Assembly (NCBI GenBank): GCA_910586455.1
Contig: CAJUHX010000034.1
Coordinates: 1 to 16,580, forward strand
Direction: 5' to 3'
Source: an uncultured Muribaculaceae bacterium
Lineage (GTDB): Bacteria; Bacteroidota; Bacteroidia; Bacteroidales; Muribaculaceae
DNA: 16,580 bases
The position numbers and the translations under genes were made by a program. Shown here piece after piece: positions 1 through 7,713 of the stretch. The notes below the pieces were generated by a model. It was not told the origin of the DNA, ran no database searches, and saw only the letters and a list, made by a program, of their open reading frames with translations. Numbering within the stretch: the stretch's first letter is position 1; each line of letters starts with the position of its first letter.

Positions 1-1704
1 GTGGTTGACGGCTGGCGTGCCAAAGGATACTTCAACGGAAGTGTCAAATACGAGAAAAGCAGCCAGCTCAACAGTCTGTTGTGGGCTTTTGGCCCCATGA
101 TTCTGCTGATAGCAGTGTGGATTTTTATAATGCGCCGTATGTCGGGAGGTGGCGCCGGTGGCGGCGGAGTGTTCAGTGTCGGCAAATCCAAGGCGGCTTT
201 GTTCGATAAAAACAACTCCGTAAAGGTCACATTCAAGGATGTGGCCGGTCAGGCCGAAGCCAAAACCGAGGTTGAGGAAATCGTTGAATTCCTCAAGAAT
301 CCCAAACGCTACACCGACCTCGGCGGCAAAATTCCCAAGGGTGCGCTGCTGGTTGGCCCTCCCGGCACCGGCAAGACCCTTCTGGCCAAGGCTGTGGCCG
401 GTGAAGCCAATGTGCCTTTCTTCTCAATGTCGGGCAGCGACTTTGTGGAGATGTTCGTAGGCGTGGGAGCTTCGCGCGTACGCGACCTTTTCCGTCAGGC
501 CAAGGAAAAAGCCCCTTGTATCGTATTTATCGATGAAATCGACGCCGTGGGCCGGGCACGTGGCCGCAACCCGAACATGGGCAGCAACGACGAACGCGAA
601 AACACCCTCAACCAGCTGCTTACCGAAATGGACGGTTTCGGCTCGAACAGCGGCGTTATAATTCTTGCCGCCACCAACCGCGCCGACATCCTCGACAAGG
701 CCCTTCTGCGTGCCGGACGTTTCGACCGTCAGATATATGTCGACTTGCCCGACCTCAACGAGCGTGTGGAGATTTTCAAAGTACACCTGCGCAATATAAA
801 GACAGCTCCGGACCTTGATATTGACCTGCTGGCACGCCAGACTCCGGGCTTCAGTGGCGCCGACATCGCCAACGTGTGCAACGAGGCCGCTCTTATTGCC
901 GCCCGAAACGACAAGAAAGAGGTAACACGCGAAGACTTCATAGCCGCCGTGGACCGTATCATAGGCGGTCTGGAGAAGCGTACCAAAATAACCACCGATG
1001 AAGAGAAACGAGCCATAGCCGTACATGAGGCAGGCCACGCCGCAGTGTCGTGGAATCTGCGCTACGCCAACCCGCTCGTAAAGGTCACAATTGTGCCGCG
1101 CGGCAAGGCCCTCGGAGCTGCATGGTACCTGCCGGAGGAGCGTCAGATTACTCCCACCGAGGCCCTGCTCGACCAGCTTTGCTCGCTGTTGGGCGGACGC
1201 GCTGCCGAAGAACTCTTCCTGGGCCATGTAAGCACAGGTGCGGCTAACGACCTCGAGCGTGTGACCAAACAGGCTTACGCCATGGTTGTTTATTATGGTA
1301 TGAGCGACAGACTGCCCAACCTCTGCTACTACGACAGCACCGGTCAGGATTATGGATTCAGCAAGCCGTACAGCAACGAACGCGCCAAGATTATCGACGA
1401 AGAAGTAAGCCGGATTATCTCCGAGCAGTACCAGCGTGCTAAAGACATCCTTACCAAGTATGCCAAGGAGCACCACGAGCTGGCAGAATTACTGATAAAG
1501 CGCGAGGTGATATTCACCGAAGATGCCGCACGTATATTCGGCCCCCGCAAATGGGCATCGCGTACCGATGAGATTCTGGGCAAGAACGACGACACTCCGG
1601 CCGCCCTGCCCGAAGCTACGTCGTCGGACGACACAAAACCCAATGCTCCAAAAGAAAACGACGAGCCGTCTGCTCAGACACCACCGCCTTACAACCCTGA
1701 ATAA
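1..1704 (+). CDS. ftsH: ATP-dependent zinc metalloprotease FtsH (5' end outside window)
   Basis: Membrane-anchored AAA+ protease that unfolds and degrades misfolded membrane proteins and some short-lived cytosolic proteins. Of the 567 visible residues, 27-45 form the transmembrane segment before the ATPase, followed by a Gly-rich linker. Walker A GPPGTGKT is at 119-126, Walker B at 174-179 (D178, E179), and the second region of homology carries arginines R237 and R240. The zinc site is HEAGH at 342-346, with D417 the probable third ligand. The C-terminal 40 or so residues are Pro/Asp-rich and probably disordered. The GTG at base 1 is just a valine codon: the first transmembrane helix and most of the periplasmic domain, roughly 100 residues or more, lie upstream. 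A terminator follows, so no downstream gene obviously shares its transcript. Identity is certain; the true start is not visible. Confidence 0.97.
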   Translation: MVDGWRAKGYFNGSVKYEKSSQLNSLLWAFGPMILLIAVWIFIMRRMSGGGAGGGGVFSVGKSKAALFDKNNSVKVTFKDVAGQAEAKTEVEEIVEFLKNPKRYTDLGGKIPKGALLVGPPGTGKTLLAKAVAGEANVPFFSMSGSDFVEMFVGVGASRVRDLFRQAKEKAPCIVFIDEIDAVGRARGRNPNMGSNDERENTLNQLLTEMDGFGSNSGVIILAATNRADILDKALLRAGRFDRQIYVDLPDLNERVEIFKVHLRNIKTAPDLDIDLLARQTPGFSGADIANVCNEAALIAARNDKKEVTREDFIAAVDRIIGGLEKRTKITTDEEKRAIAVHEAGHAAVSWNLRYANPLVKVTIVPRGKALGAAWYLPEERQITPTEALLDQLCSLLGGRAAEELFLGHVSTGAANDLERVTKQAYAMVVYYGMSDRLPNLCYYDSTGQDYGFSKPYSNERAKIIDEEVSRIISEQYQRAKDILTKYAKEHHELAELLIKREVIFTEDAARIFGPRKWASRTDEILGKNDDTPAALPEATSSDDTKPNAPKENDEPSAQTPPPYNPE

Positions 1705-1774
1705 CCCGACAAACGGAAAAGTTATCCAAATTCAGAGTCGTCAATTCTGAAATTCAACAAATTAGCAATGTTTT

Positions 1775-1818
1775 AAGCGTCAAAAGTTTTCCATTTTGGA
1801 AAACTTTTGACGCTTTTT
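1775..1818 (+). terminator. Rho-independent terminator after ftsH
   Basis: A perfect 18-bp inverted repeat (1775-1792 and 1798-1815) with a 5-base loop ATTTT. The 3' arm runs into a T tract at 1814-1818. It lies 70 bases past the ftsH stop and before the nrdD promoter, so it separates the two transcription units. Confidence 0.88.
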
Positions 1819-1830
1819 ATTAAAACAATC

Positions 1831-1861
1831 TTGCCCGAACGGATAATTTTTCGTAGCTTTG
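1831..1861 (+). promoter_or_regulatory. Bacteroidetes-type promoter of nrdDG
   Basis: TTG at 1831-1833, a 20-base gap, then TAGCTTTG at 1854-1861. This matches the Bacteroidetes sigma-ABfr pattern (TTG at -33, TAnnTTTG at -7). The expected transcript start is near 1868, giving a leader of about 55 bases before the nrdD ATG at 1923. I saw no clear operator or riboswitch in the leader. Confidence 0.75.
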
Positions 1862-1922
1862 TACCCGCATTTGCAATACAACTGCCCCCTAAGTACGCAC
1901 TATAATCCCCCCAGAAAATAGA

Positions 1923-4130
1923 ATGATACAGACTGTAGTGAAGCGCGATGGACGTGTCGTGGGCTTCAACGAAGAAAAAATCAAATCGGCAATCCGGAAG
2001 GCGATGATTCAGACCGAGCAAGGCGAGGACGAAAACCTAATCAACCGAATCTCGGAGCACATATCGCTCGGCGGCGACGAACGCATGACCGTAGAACAGA
2101 TACAGGACATGGTGGAGCTGGAGCTGATGAACTCACCCCGCAAGGAAGTAGCCAAACGCTATATAGCATATCGCGACCAGCGCAGCATAGCCCGCCGTGC
2201 CAAGACCACCGACATGTTCCACGAAATCATCGAGGCTAAAAACAACGATATCACCCGCGAGAACGCAAACATGAACACCGACTCGCCGGCAGGCATGATG
2301 ATGAAATTCGCCAGTGAAACAACCAAGCCCTTTGTCGACGATTATCTGCTATCCGCCGAGGTTCGCGAAGCTGTCCGCCACAACTACATACACATACACG
2401 ACAAGGACTACTACCCCACCAAGAGCCTTACCTGCGTGCAGCACCCGCTCGACCGCATACTCGAGTATGGCTTCATAGCCGGCCACGGCGAGTCGCGCCC
2501 CGCAAAACGCATCGAAACAGCATCGATTATCGGCTGTATATCGCTTGAAACCGCCCAAAACGAAATGCACGGCGGCCAGGCAATTCCTGCTTTCGACTTC
2601 TATCTGGCGCCTTTTGTCCGCTCCTCGTTCATAGAGGAAGTAAAGAATGTGGAAGTACTCAGCGGCGAAGACTACAAGGAACTGTACGACGTAAAGCTCA
2701 CAGATTATATCAAGCGCCCCCTTGACGGCCTCACCGGCAGCGAACGTGCCATGCAGCATGCCATGAACCGCACTGTCAGCCGTGTACACCAGGCTATGGA
2801 GGCATTCATACACAACATGAATACCATTCACTCGCGCGGTGGCAACCAGGTGGTATTCTCGTCGATTAATTATGGCACCGACACTTCGGCCGAAGGCCGC
2901 TGCATTATCCGCGAGCTGCTCAACTCCACATACGAAGGCGTAGGCAACGGTGCCACAGCCATATTCCCTATACAGATTTGGAAGAAAAAACGCGGCGTGA
3001 GCTATCTGCCCGACGACCCCAACTACGACCTCTATCAGCTGGCCTGCAAAGTAACTGCCCGACGTTTCTTCCCCAATTTCGTAAATCTCGACGCCACCTT
3101 CAACCAACACGAAAAATGGCGCGCCGATGACCCGCAGCGCTACAACTATGAAGTGGCGACTATGGGCTGCCGCACACGAGTATTCGAAGACCGCTATGGC
3201 GAAAAGACCTCAATCGGGCGCGGAAACCTCAGTTTCACCACCGTGAATATAGTACGTCTGGCCATAGAGTGCATGACCATTAAGGACCGAACCGAACGCA
3301 TCGACGCCTTCTTCCACCGCCTCGACAACGTACTCGACATAGCCGCGCGTCAGCTTTGCGACCGCTTTGACTTCCAGAAAACCGCACTCGTAAAGCAGTT
3401 CCCCCTGCTTATGTCCAAGCTCTGGAACGGAGCCTCCGAACTCGGTCCAGAAGAAACCATAGAGCCGGTAATCAACCACGGCACACTCGGCATAGGTTTC
3501 ATCGGACTGGCCGAATGCCTTGTGGCCCTTACCGGCAAGCACCACGGCGAAGACGAGCTGTCGCAGCAGCTGGGCCTGCGCATAGTAGGACACATGCGTA
3601 GCCGTGCAAACGAATACAGCGAGAAATACAACCACAACTTCTCGGTACTCGCCACTCCCGCCGAAGGACTAAGCGGCAAATTCACCGCCAAAGACCGCAA
3701 GACCTACGGCACGCTGCCCGGCATCACCGACCGTGCATATTACACCAACTCGAACCATGTGCCGGTACACTACCGCTGTTCGCCCCGCCACAAGGCACGC
3801 ATCGAGGCTCCATACCACGAACTCACTCGCGGCGGACATATATTCTATGTTGAAATCGACGGCGACGCCACCCACAACCCCGAAGCTATATCGGCCATAG
3901 TCGACCTTATGGACCGGCACAACATAGGCTACTGCTCGGTAAACCACAACCGCAACCGCTGCATGCACTGCGGCTATGAAGACGCCAGCAAAGACCTGCA
4001 CGAATGTCCGCGCTGCGGCAGCAACGCCATCGACCGCCTGCAACGCATCACAGGCTATCTGGTCGGCACTACCGACCGATGGAACAATGCCAAACTTGCA
4101 GAACTCAACGACCGCGTAGTACATGAATAG
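1923..4130 (+). CDS. nrdD: Anaerobic ribonucleoside-triphosphate reductase (class III), NrdD
   Basis: Oxygen-sensitive glycyl-radical enzyme that reduces ribonucleoside triphosphates to deoxy forms, supplying DNA precursors in anaerobes. 735 residues, normal for the family. Residues 1 to about 95 are an ATP-cone domain, the usual allosteric site. C171 (in SLTC) and C416 (in MGCRT) are the likely active-site cysteines by family comparison. The C-terminal zinc ribbon is CxxC at 680/683 and CxxC at 695/698. The glycyl radical motif RITGYL follows, with the radical Gly at 711. The ATG at 1923 fits the promoter and the ATP-cone N-terminus (MIQTVVKRDG); no Shine-Dalgarno sequence is visible. The last 8 bases overlap nrdG, implying coupled translation. 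Confidence 0.97.
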   Translation: MIQTVVKRDGRVVGFNEEKIKSAIRKAMIQTEQGEDENLINRISEHISLGGDERMTVEQIQDMVELELMNSPRKEVAKRYIAYRDQRSIARRAKTTDMFHEIIEAKNNDITRENANMNTDSPAGMMMKFASETTKPFVDDYLLSAEVREAVRHNYIHIHDKDYYPTKSLTCVQHPLDRILEYGFIAGHGESRPAKRIETASIIGCISLETAQNEMHGGQAIPAFDFYLAPFVRSSFIEEVKNVEVLSGEDYKELYDVKLTDYIKRPLDGLTGSERAMQHAMNRTVSRVHQAMEAFIHNMNTIHSRGGNQVVFSSINYGTDTSAEGRCIIRELLNSTYEGVGNGATAIFPIQIWKKKRGVSYLPDDPNYDLYQLACKVTARRFFPNFVNLDATFNQHEKWRADDPQRYNYEVATMGCRTRVFEDRYGEKTSIGRGNLSFTTVNIVRLAIECMTIKDRTERIDAFFHRLDNVLDIAARQLCDRFDFQKTALVKQFPLLMSKLWNGASELGPEETIEPVINHGTLGIGFIGLAECLVALTGKHHGEDELSQQLGLRIVGHMRSRANEYSEKYNHNFSVLATPAEGLSGKFTAKDRKTYGTLPGITDRAYYTNSNHVPVHYRCSPRHKARIEAPYHELTRGGHIFYVEIDGDATHNPEAISAIVDLMDRHNIGYCSVNHNRNRCMHCGYEDASKDLHECPRCGSNAIDRLQRITGYLVGTTDRWNNAKLAELNDRVVHE

Positions 4131-4587
4131 CAGCGCCCTCACCCTGCGTGTGGCCGGTATCGTCGACGGCACAGCCGTCGACGGGCCGGGCCTGCGGACA
4201 TCGATTTACTTCGCAGGCTGTGACCACCGCTGCCCCGGATGCCACAATCCTCACACCTGGCCCTTTGATGCCGGAGAAGACATTGCATCCGACGAGCTTT
4301 TGCGGCGTATAGCCGACAACGATTTCGATGTCACCTTCAGCGGTGGCGACCCCATGTACCAAGCCGAACGTCTGGTGCCGCTGGCGCGCGCCATAAAAGC
4401 CATGGGCAAGAACATCTGGTGCTACACAGGCTTTGTATACGACGACATACGCGACCTTGCGCCCTACTCTCAGCTGCTTAAGTACATCGACGTTTTGGTC
4501 GACGGTCCTTACATCGAAGCCCTGCGCGACCCCTCGTTGCGCTTCCGCGGCAGCTCCAACCAGCGCATCATAGAGCTGCATCAATGA
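4123..4587 (+). CDS. nrdG: Anaerobic ribonucleotide reductase activating protein, NrdG
   Basis: Radical-SAM activase that cleaves S-adenosylmethionine with a [4Fe-4S] cluster and installs the glycyl radical on NrdD. 154 residues, usual for the family. The cluster motif CxxxCxxC is C33, C37, C40 (CDHRCPGC), followed by HNPHTW. The SAM-contacting motif SGGDP is at 73-77. The start ATG lies inside the nrdD 3' end (8-base overlap), so the two proteins are made from one transcript. The next promoter begins right after this stop codon. Confidence 0.96.
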   Translation: MNSSALTLRVAGIVDGTAVDGPGLRTSIYFAGCDHRCPGCHNPHTWPFDAGEDIASDELLRRIADNDFDVTFSGGDPMYQAERLVPLARAIKAMGKNIWCYTGFVYDDIRDLAPYSQLLKYIDVLVDGPYIEALRDPSLRFRGSSNQRIIELHQ

Positions 4588-4619
4588 TTTGCGTATCTCG
4601 CAAAAAAAATGTAAATTTG
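4588..4619 (+). promoter_or_regulatory. Bacteroidetes-type promoter of the DUF5606 gene
   Basis: TTTG at 4588-4591, a 20-base gap, then TAAATTTG at 4612-4619: a full match to the Bacteroidetes consensus. It begins at the base after the nrdG stop (4585-4587). The predicted transcript start near 4626 leaves an AT-rich leader of about 23 bases before the ATG at 4649. Confidence 0.8.
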
Positions 4620-4648
4620 CAGCAGTAAACATAATAAATAAATCAGAA

Positions 4649-5083
4649 ATGCTCAGAAAAGTAGTTTCAATCGCCGGCAAACCCGGGTTATATAGCCTTG
4701 TAAACCAAGGCAAAAACATGCTTATAGTAGAATCGCTGGCCGATGGCAAACGCGTTCCGGCATACGCCCGCGACAAGGTGATGTCGCTCGGCGATATCGC
4801 GATCTATACCACCGACGATGATATGCCCCTGGGCGATGTACTCGATAAGGTCTTCGCCTTCACCGAAGGCAAGCCTGTGGATGTAAAAAACTTTGCAAAC
4901 GACGCCGAAATGCGCGAGTACTTCGGAAAAATTCTGCCGGAATTCGACAGCGAACGTGTGTACAACAACGATATACGCAAACTCTTCAGCTGGTACAATA
5001 TACTCCTTGCCGCAGGATTTACCAAATTCGCACAGGAACTTGAAAGTGCGGAAAAGCCGGCAGAAGAATCCGAACAGGAATAA
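4649..5083 (+). CDS. DUF5606 family protein, unknown function
   Basis: Small soluble protein of 144 residues from a family I know only from Bacteroidetes; no biochemical function is established to my knowledge. The N-terminus MLRKVVSIAGKPGLYSLV is the conserved family start and suggests a small beta-rich domain. Residues to about 130 are mixed alpha/beta, and the last 15 are a Glu-rich tail. I place the start at 4649 rather than at the in-frame ATG at 4589, because the family begins here and the promoter's predicted transcript start (about 4626) lies between the two. No signal peptide or membrane helix is visible. It follows nrdG but has its own promoter, so a link to nucleotide reduction is not implied. 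Confidence 0.85.
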   Translation: MLRKVVSIAGKPGLYSLVNQGKNMLIVESLADGKRVPAYARDKVMSLGDIAIYTTDDDMPLGDVLDKVFAFTEGKPVDVKNFANDAEMREYFGKILPEFDSERVYNNDIRKLFSWYNILLAAGFTKFAQELESAEKPAEESEQE

Positions 5084-5099
5084 AACTTTTTACAACGGC

Positions 5100-5126
5100 G
5101 AGAGGATGGCCTGAGGCCATTCTCTC
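5100..5126 (+). terminator. Probable terminator hairpin after the DUF5606 gene
   Basis: A 12-bp stem with one G-T wobble (5100-5111 with 5115-5126) closed by a TGA loop, 16 bases past the DUF5606 stop. The following sequence is a mixed T/C stretch (TCTTATTT), weaker than a pure T run, so termination strength is uncertain. Confidence 0.55.
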
Positions 5127-5150
5127 TCTTATTTAAGAGCAAAAAAGAAA

Positions 5151-5170
5151 CGGCTGTCTCCCGACAGCCG
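5151..5170 (+). promoter_or_regulatory. GC-rich hairpin, possible terminator or leader structure
   Basis: Perfect 8-bp stem CGGCTGTC / GACAGCCG with a TCCC loop, followed by TAAATCTTTT. It lies after the DUF5606 terminator and 28 bases before a possible short ORF. It could be a second terminator, or a stabilising or attenuating 5' leader structure for that ORF and the response-regulator gene. The sequence alone does not decide. Confidence 0.45.
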
Positions 5171-5198
5171 TAAATCTTTTAACCTTAAATCTATTACC

Positions 5199-5282
5199 AT
5201 GAAAAAACACAGTGCAAATAATCTATTTACGATATTTAAACACAGCCAAGTTACAATTGGTTCACAGCACTGCATGGTTTAA
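5199..5282 (+). CDS. Possible 27-codon leader peptide (uncertain)
   Basis: A short ORF beginning MKKHSANNLFTIFKHSQ and ending CMV before TAA at 5280. It is preceded by AACCTTAAATCTATTACC, a spacing and composition that resembles a translation-initiation region. It has no recognised domain; it is basic and rich in His and Asn. It lies alone between a GC-rich hairpin (5151-5170) and the response-regulator gene about 100 bases downstream. It could be a leader peptide, the remnant of a gene start, or chance. The remaining bases to 5380 are very AT-rich; the nearest promoter-like match is TAATTTTA, without a good -33 partner. Confidence 0.28.
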   Translation: MKKHSANNLFTIFKHSQVTIGSQHCMV

Positions 5283-5380
5283 CTAATTTTAATATAATAT
5301 TTCTATTATTTTTCCTAATTTTATGGTCGTAAATATAAGCGCTTCATGTAGTATTTAAAACAGCATTATCACATTTCAAA

Positions 5381-6091
5381 ATGAGAATAAAGATATTAGT
5401 AATCGACGACGAAGAAGCTCTGTGCGAAATTCTCAAGTTCAACCTTGAAAAAGAAGGCTATGAAGTAGACTGCGCCTATAGTGCCGAAGAGGCACTCGAG
5501 ATGGACCTCTCGAGTTACTCGCTGTTCATGGTCGACATAATGATGGATCAGCTCAGCGGATTCGACTTTGCCAAACGGATACGCAATAATCAGAAAACCG
5601 AAAATATCCCTGTGATTTTCTGCTCGGCGCTCACCGGCGAAGACGACAAGGTGATGGGCCTGAACATCGGAGCCGACGACTATGTGACCAAACCGTTTGT
5701 AATCGGCGAGGTTCTTGCCCGCGTACGTGCGGTGCTTCGCCGGACCAAATCGGCCCAGCAGATAGCGTACAATGTGTCGCAGAGCATTTACGAGCCCGAT
5801 ATAACATTCCGTGAACTGCGCGTGGACCGAAACGAAAAAGTCTGCTACCTGCAAGGCAATCAGGTACAACTCACACGCACCGAATTCGACCTGATACTCT
5901 TTTTCCTTACCCACCGCAACCGCATCTATTCGCGCGAAGAAATTATATCGGAAGTCTGGGGTGAGGATGTGATGGTCACACACCGCACCATAGATACCAA
6001 TATAACCAGACTCCGCAAGAAGCTGGGCGAATACGGCAACAATATAGTCACACGCCAAGGCTTCGGCTATGGATTTAAGGAGGCGTATTAG
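5381..6091 (+). CDS. OmpR/PhoB-family response regulator
   Basis: DNA-binding output protein of a two-component system. 236 residues. The receiver domain (1 to about 120) has the acidic pair D9/D10, phospho-acceptor D52 (in LFMVDIMM), switch residue S82 and conserved K104 in TKPF. A short linker leads to a C-terminal winged-helix DNA-binding domain (about 140-236) with TRTEFDLILFF, the recognition-helix stretch HRTIDTNITRLRKK and a terminal hairpin GFGYGF. All phosphorylation residues are intact, so it should be a functional regulator. It overlaps the kinase gene by 23 bases and is surely its partner. The target genes are not evident; no neighbouring operon is clearly its regulon. Resemblance to Bacteroides RprY is only general, so no symbol is given. 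Confidence 0.95.
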   Translation: MRIKILVIDDEEALCEILKFNLEKEGYEVDCAYSAEEALEMDLSSYSLFMVDIMMDQLSGFDFAKRIRNNQKTENIPVIFCSALTGEDDKVMGLNIGADDYVTKPFVIGEVLARVRAVLRRTKSAQQIAYNVSQSIYEPDITFRELRVDRNEKVCYLQGNQVQLTRTEFDLILFFLTHRNRIYSREEIISEVWGEDVMVTHRTIDTNITRLRKKLGEYGNNIVTRQGFGYGFKEAY

Positions 6092-7538
6092 CTACCAGTG
6101 GCAGATGTTCATACTGATGGTGGTGGCCGTATGGGCCCTCATCTTCGGTATGTCGTATTGGCAGTATTCAAACGAAAAAGAGTATCGCAAGATACTCATC
6201 GACAATCAGCTGAACGTTATCAGCGACCGCATCAAGTATGCTTATGAACGCAACACCGACATCAGACCGTTCATTGAGTTCATCGGCAACTACTTTATGA
6301 ACAACGACCGCACCAACAGCACATTCGACAAACTGCGGGTATCGGTGTACGAAGACGGACGTCTGATACAAAGCATTGGCGATGTGGTGCTGCTGAGCGA
6401 CGAGGAAACTGCGCGCGGTTCGGGATATACAAATACCCCGGACTTCGACGAAAATTCGACCGAACTGCTCAAAGAAGGCAGTTTTTACTTCCAGGCGCCG
6501 GTAGATACAATCCGCGGTCACGAACTCAAAATCTACACCGTATTGCCTGCCGATGAAGACATCACCAAGGCCACTCTGCCGAACAAAAGCATTTGGTTTG
6601 TGGTGTTCGGTGTTGCGGTTGCCATGACTATCGGGGCATACTATATGTCGCGCTACTTCGGGCGCAACATCAAGATTCTGCGCCTTTTTGCCGAACGTGC
6701 AGCCACCGACCCCAATTTCATACCGAGCATGGATTATCCACACGATGAACTCGGTGAAATCTCGCGACAGATTATCCACATGTACAACGAACGGTCGAAA
6801 ACTGTACTGAAACTCAAACGCGAGCACAAGGTGGCACTTCACGCCATGGAAGAGAAAGCCCGCATGAAACGCCAGCTCACCAACAACATAAACCATGAAC
6901 TGAAAACGCCTATTGGCGTAATCAAAGGTTACCTCGACACCATAATCGAGAATCCGGATATGGACCCGGCCTCGCGGACTCACTTCCAGCTAAAGGCCCG
7001 CGAGCACATCAACCGTCTGGTTAATCTTATAACCGATGTCAGCGCCATAACACGCCTCGAAGAAGGTACCGGAATAATCAGCACCGAGGAACTCGATTAT
7101 CACGATGTAGTCTATAACATTGCAAACGATATAGAGGAGTCCGGAGCCGCAGGCGATATGGAATTTATGTACGACGTACCGCTTGACTGTATGGTGGTGG
7201 GCAATTACAATCTGCTGTCAGGCATGCTGATAAACCTTGTTAAAAATGCGTCGGCATACTGCAAAGGCACCGAATGCGGAGTGAATCTGGTAGGCGAGGA
7301 CAACGGCTTCTATCACTTTGTTTTCTTCGACAACGGTATAGGTGTAGGCGAGGAACATCTGCCTCATCTGTTCGACCGTTTCTACCGCATTGACAGCGGC
7401 CGCACACGCAAAGCCGGAGGTACCGGTCTGGGGCTGCCTATTGTGCAAAGCACCATAATTGCACACGGAGGCAAAATCGAGGTGCGTAACCGTAAGGGCG
7501 GTGGTCTTGAGTTTCATTATACTCTGCCCAAGGCATAG
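6069..7538 (+). CDS. Membrane sensor histidine kinase
   Basis: Senses an envelope signal and phosphorylates the adjacent regulator. 489 residues. Transmembrane helix 1 is about 12-30, a periplasmic sensor region about 31-174 shows no domain I recognise, and helix 2 is about 175-197. A HAMP-like linker follows to about 245. The HisKA domain has H276 in NHELKTP; the ATPase domain has the N box N389-N393 (NLVKN), the G1 box DNGIG from D421, the F box with LFDRFYR, and the G2 box GGTGLGL at 450-456. All catalytic motifs are complete. The start at 6069 lies inside the regulator gene. A strong Shine-Dalgarno-like AAGGAGG (6077-6083) lies just downstream of this ATG; the next in-frame ATG (6105) would remove the basic N-terminus, so I keep 6069. 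A terminator follows. Confidence 0.95.
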   Translation: MDLRRRISYQWQMFILMVVAVWALIFGMSYWQYSNEKEYRKILIDNQLNVISDRIKYAYERNTDIRPFIEFIGNYFMNNDRTNSTFDKLRVSVYEDGRLIQSIGDVVLLSDEETARGSGYTNTPDFDENSTELLKEGSFYFQAPVDTIRGHELKIYTVLPADEDITKATLPNKSIWFVVFGVAVAMTIGAYYMSRYFGRNIKILRLFAERAATDPNFIPSMDYPHDELGEISRQIIHMYNERSKTVLKLKREHKVALHAMEEKARMKRQLTNNINHELKTPIGVIKGYLDTIIENPDMDPASRTHFQLKAREHINRLVNLITDVSAITRLEEGTGIISTEELDYHDVVYNIANDIEESGAAGDMEFMYDVPLDCMVVGNYNLLSGMLINLVKNASAYCKGTECGVNLVGEDNGFYHFVFFDNGIGVGEEHLPHLFDRFYRIDSGRTRKAGGTGLGLPIVQSTIIAHGGKIEVRNRKGGGLEFHYTLPKA

Positions 7539-7550
7539 CCGCGGCTCAAA

Positions 7551-7614
7551 GGCTGTAAAAAATTGCATCCCAAAAGTTAAACACATAACTTTTGGGATGC
7601 AATTTTTTACAGCC
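7551..7614. terminator. Long two-way terminator between converging genes
   Basis: A perfect 29-bp inverted repeat (7551-7579 and 7586-7614) with a 6-base loop. The inner stem holds CATCCCAAAAGTTA and its complement. A six-T run lies in the 3' arm on either strand, so the inner hairpin plus T run can end transcription in both directions. It sits between the kinase gene (plus) and the aldo/keto reductase gene (minus), as expected for a shared terminator. The rest of the gap to 7713 holds only a weak CCCGG/CCGGG hairpin (7655-7673). Confidence 0.8.
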
Positions 7615-7713
7615 ACCCTAAAGGGGCCTCTTACTATCAAGTATTACAATAATTCCCGGAGTTGTGCCCCGGGCTAATATGCCATATCGCCACCATTGGG
7701 AATGCAGTCCGCT

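Noticed and set aside
424..1476. Long minus-strand open frame (350 codons) opposite ftsH
   Set aside because: It lies wholly antisense to a gene with intact AAA+ and zinc motifs, and its translation shows no domain. GC-rich codon use opens such frames.
7551..7614. Inverted repeat considered as an insertion-sequence remnant
   Set aside because: No transposase fragment or target duplication is visible, and its position between converging genes with T runs fits a terminator better.
7655..7673. CCCGG/CCGGG hairpin as a terminator for the reductase gene
   Set aside because: Short 5-bp stem, 9-base loop and no real T run on the minus strand; the long repeat nearby is the better candidate.
7459..7677. 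Plus-strand open frame across the kinase 3' end and the long inverted repeat
   Set aside because: It reads through the terminator hairpin and overlaps the kinase; the coded peptide is just the palindrome read twice.
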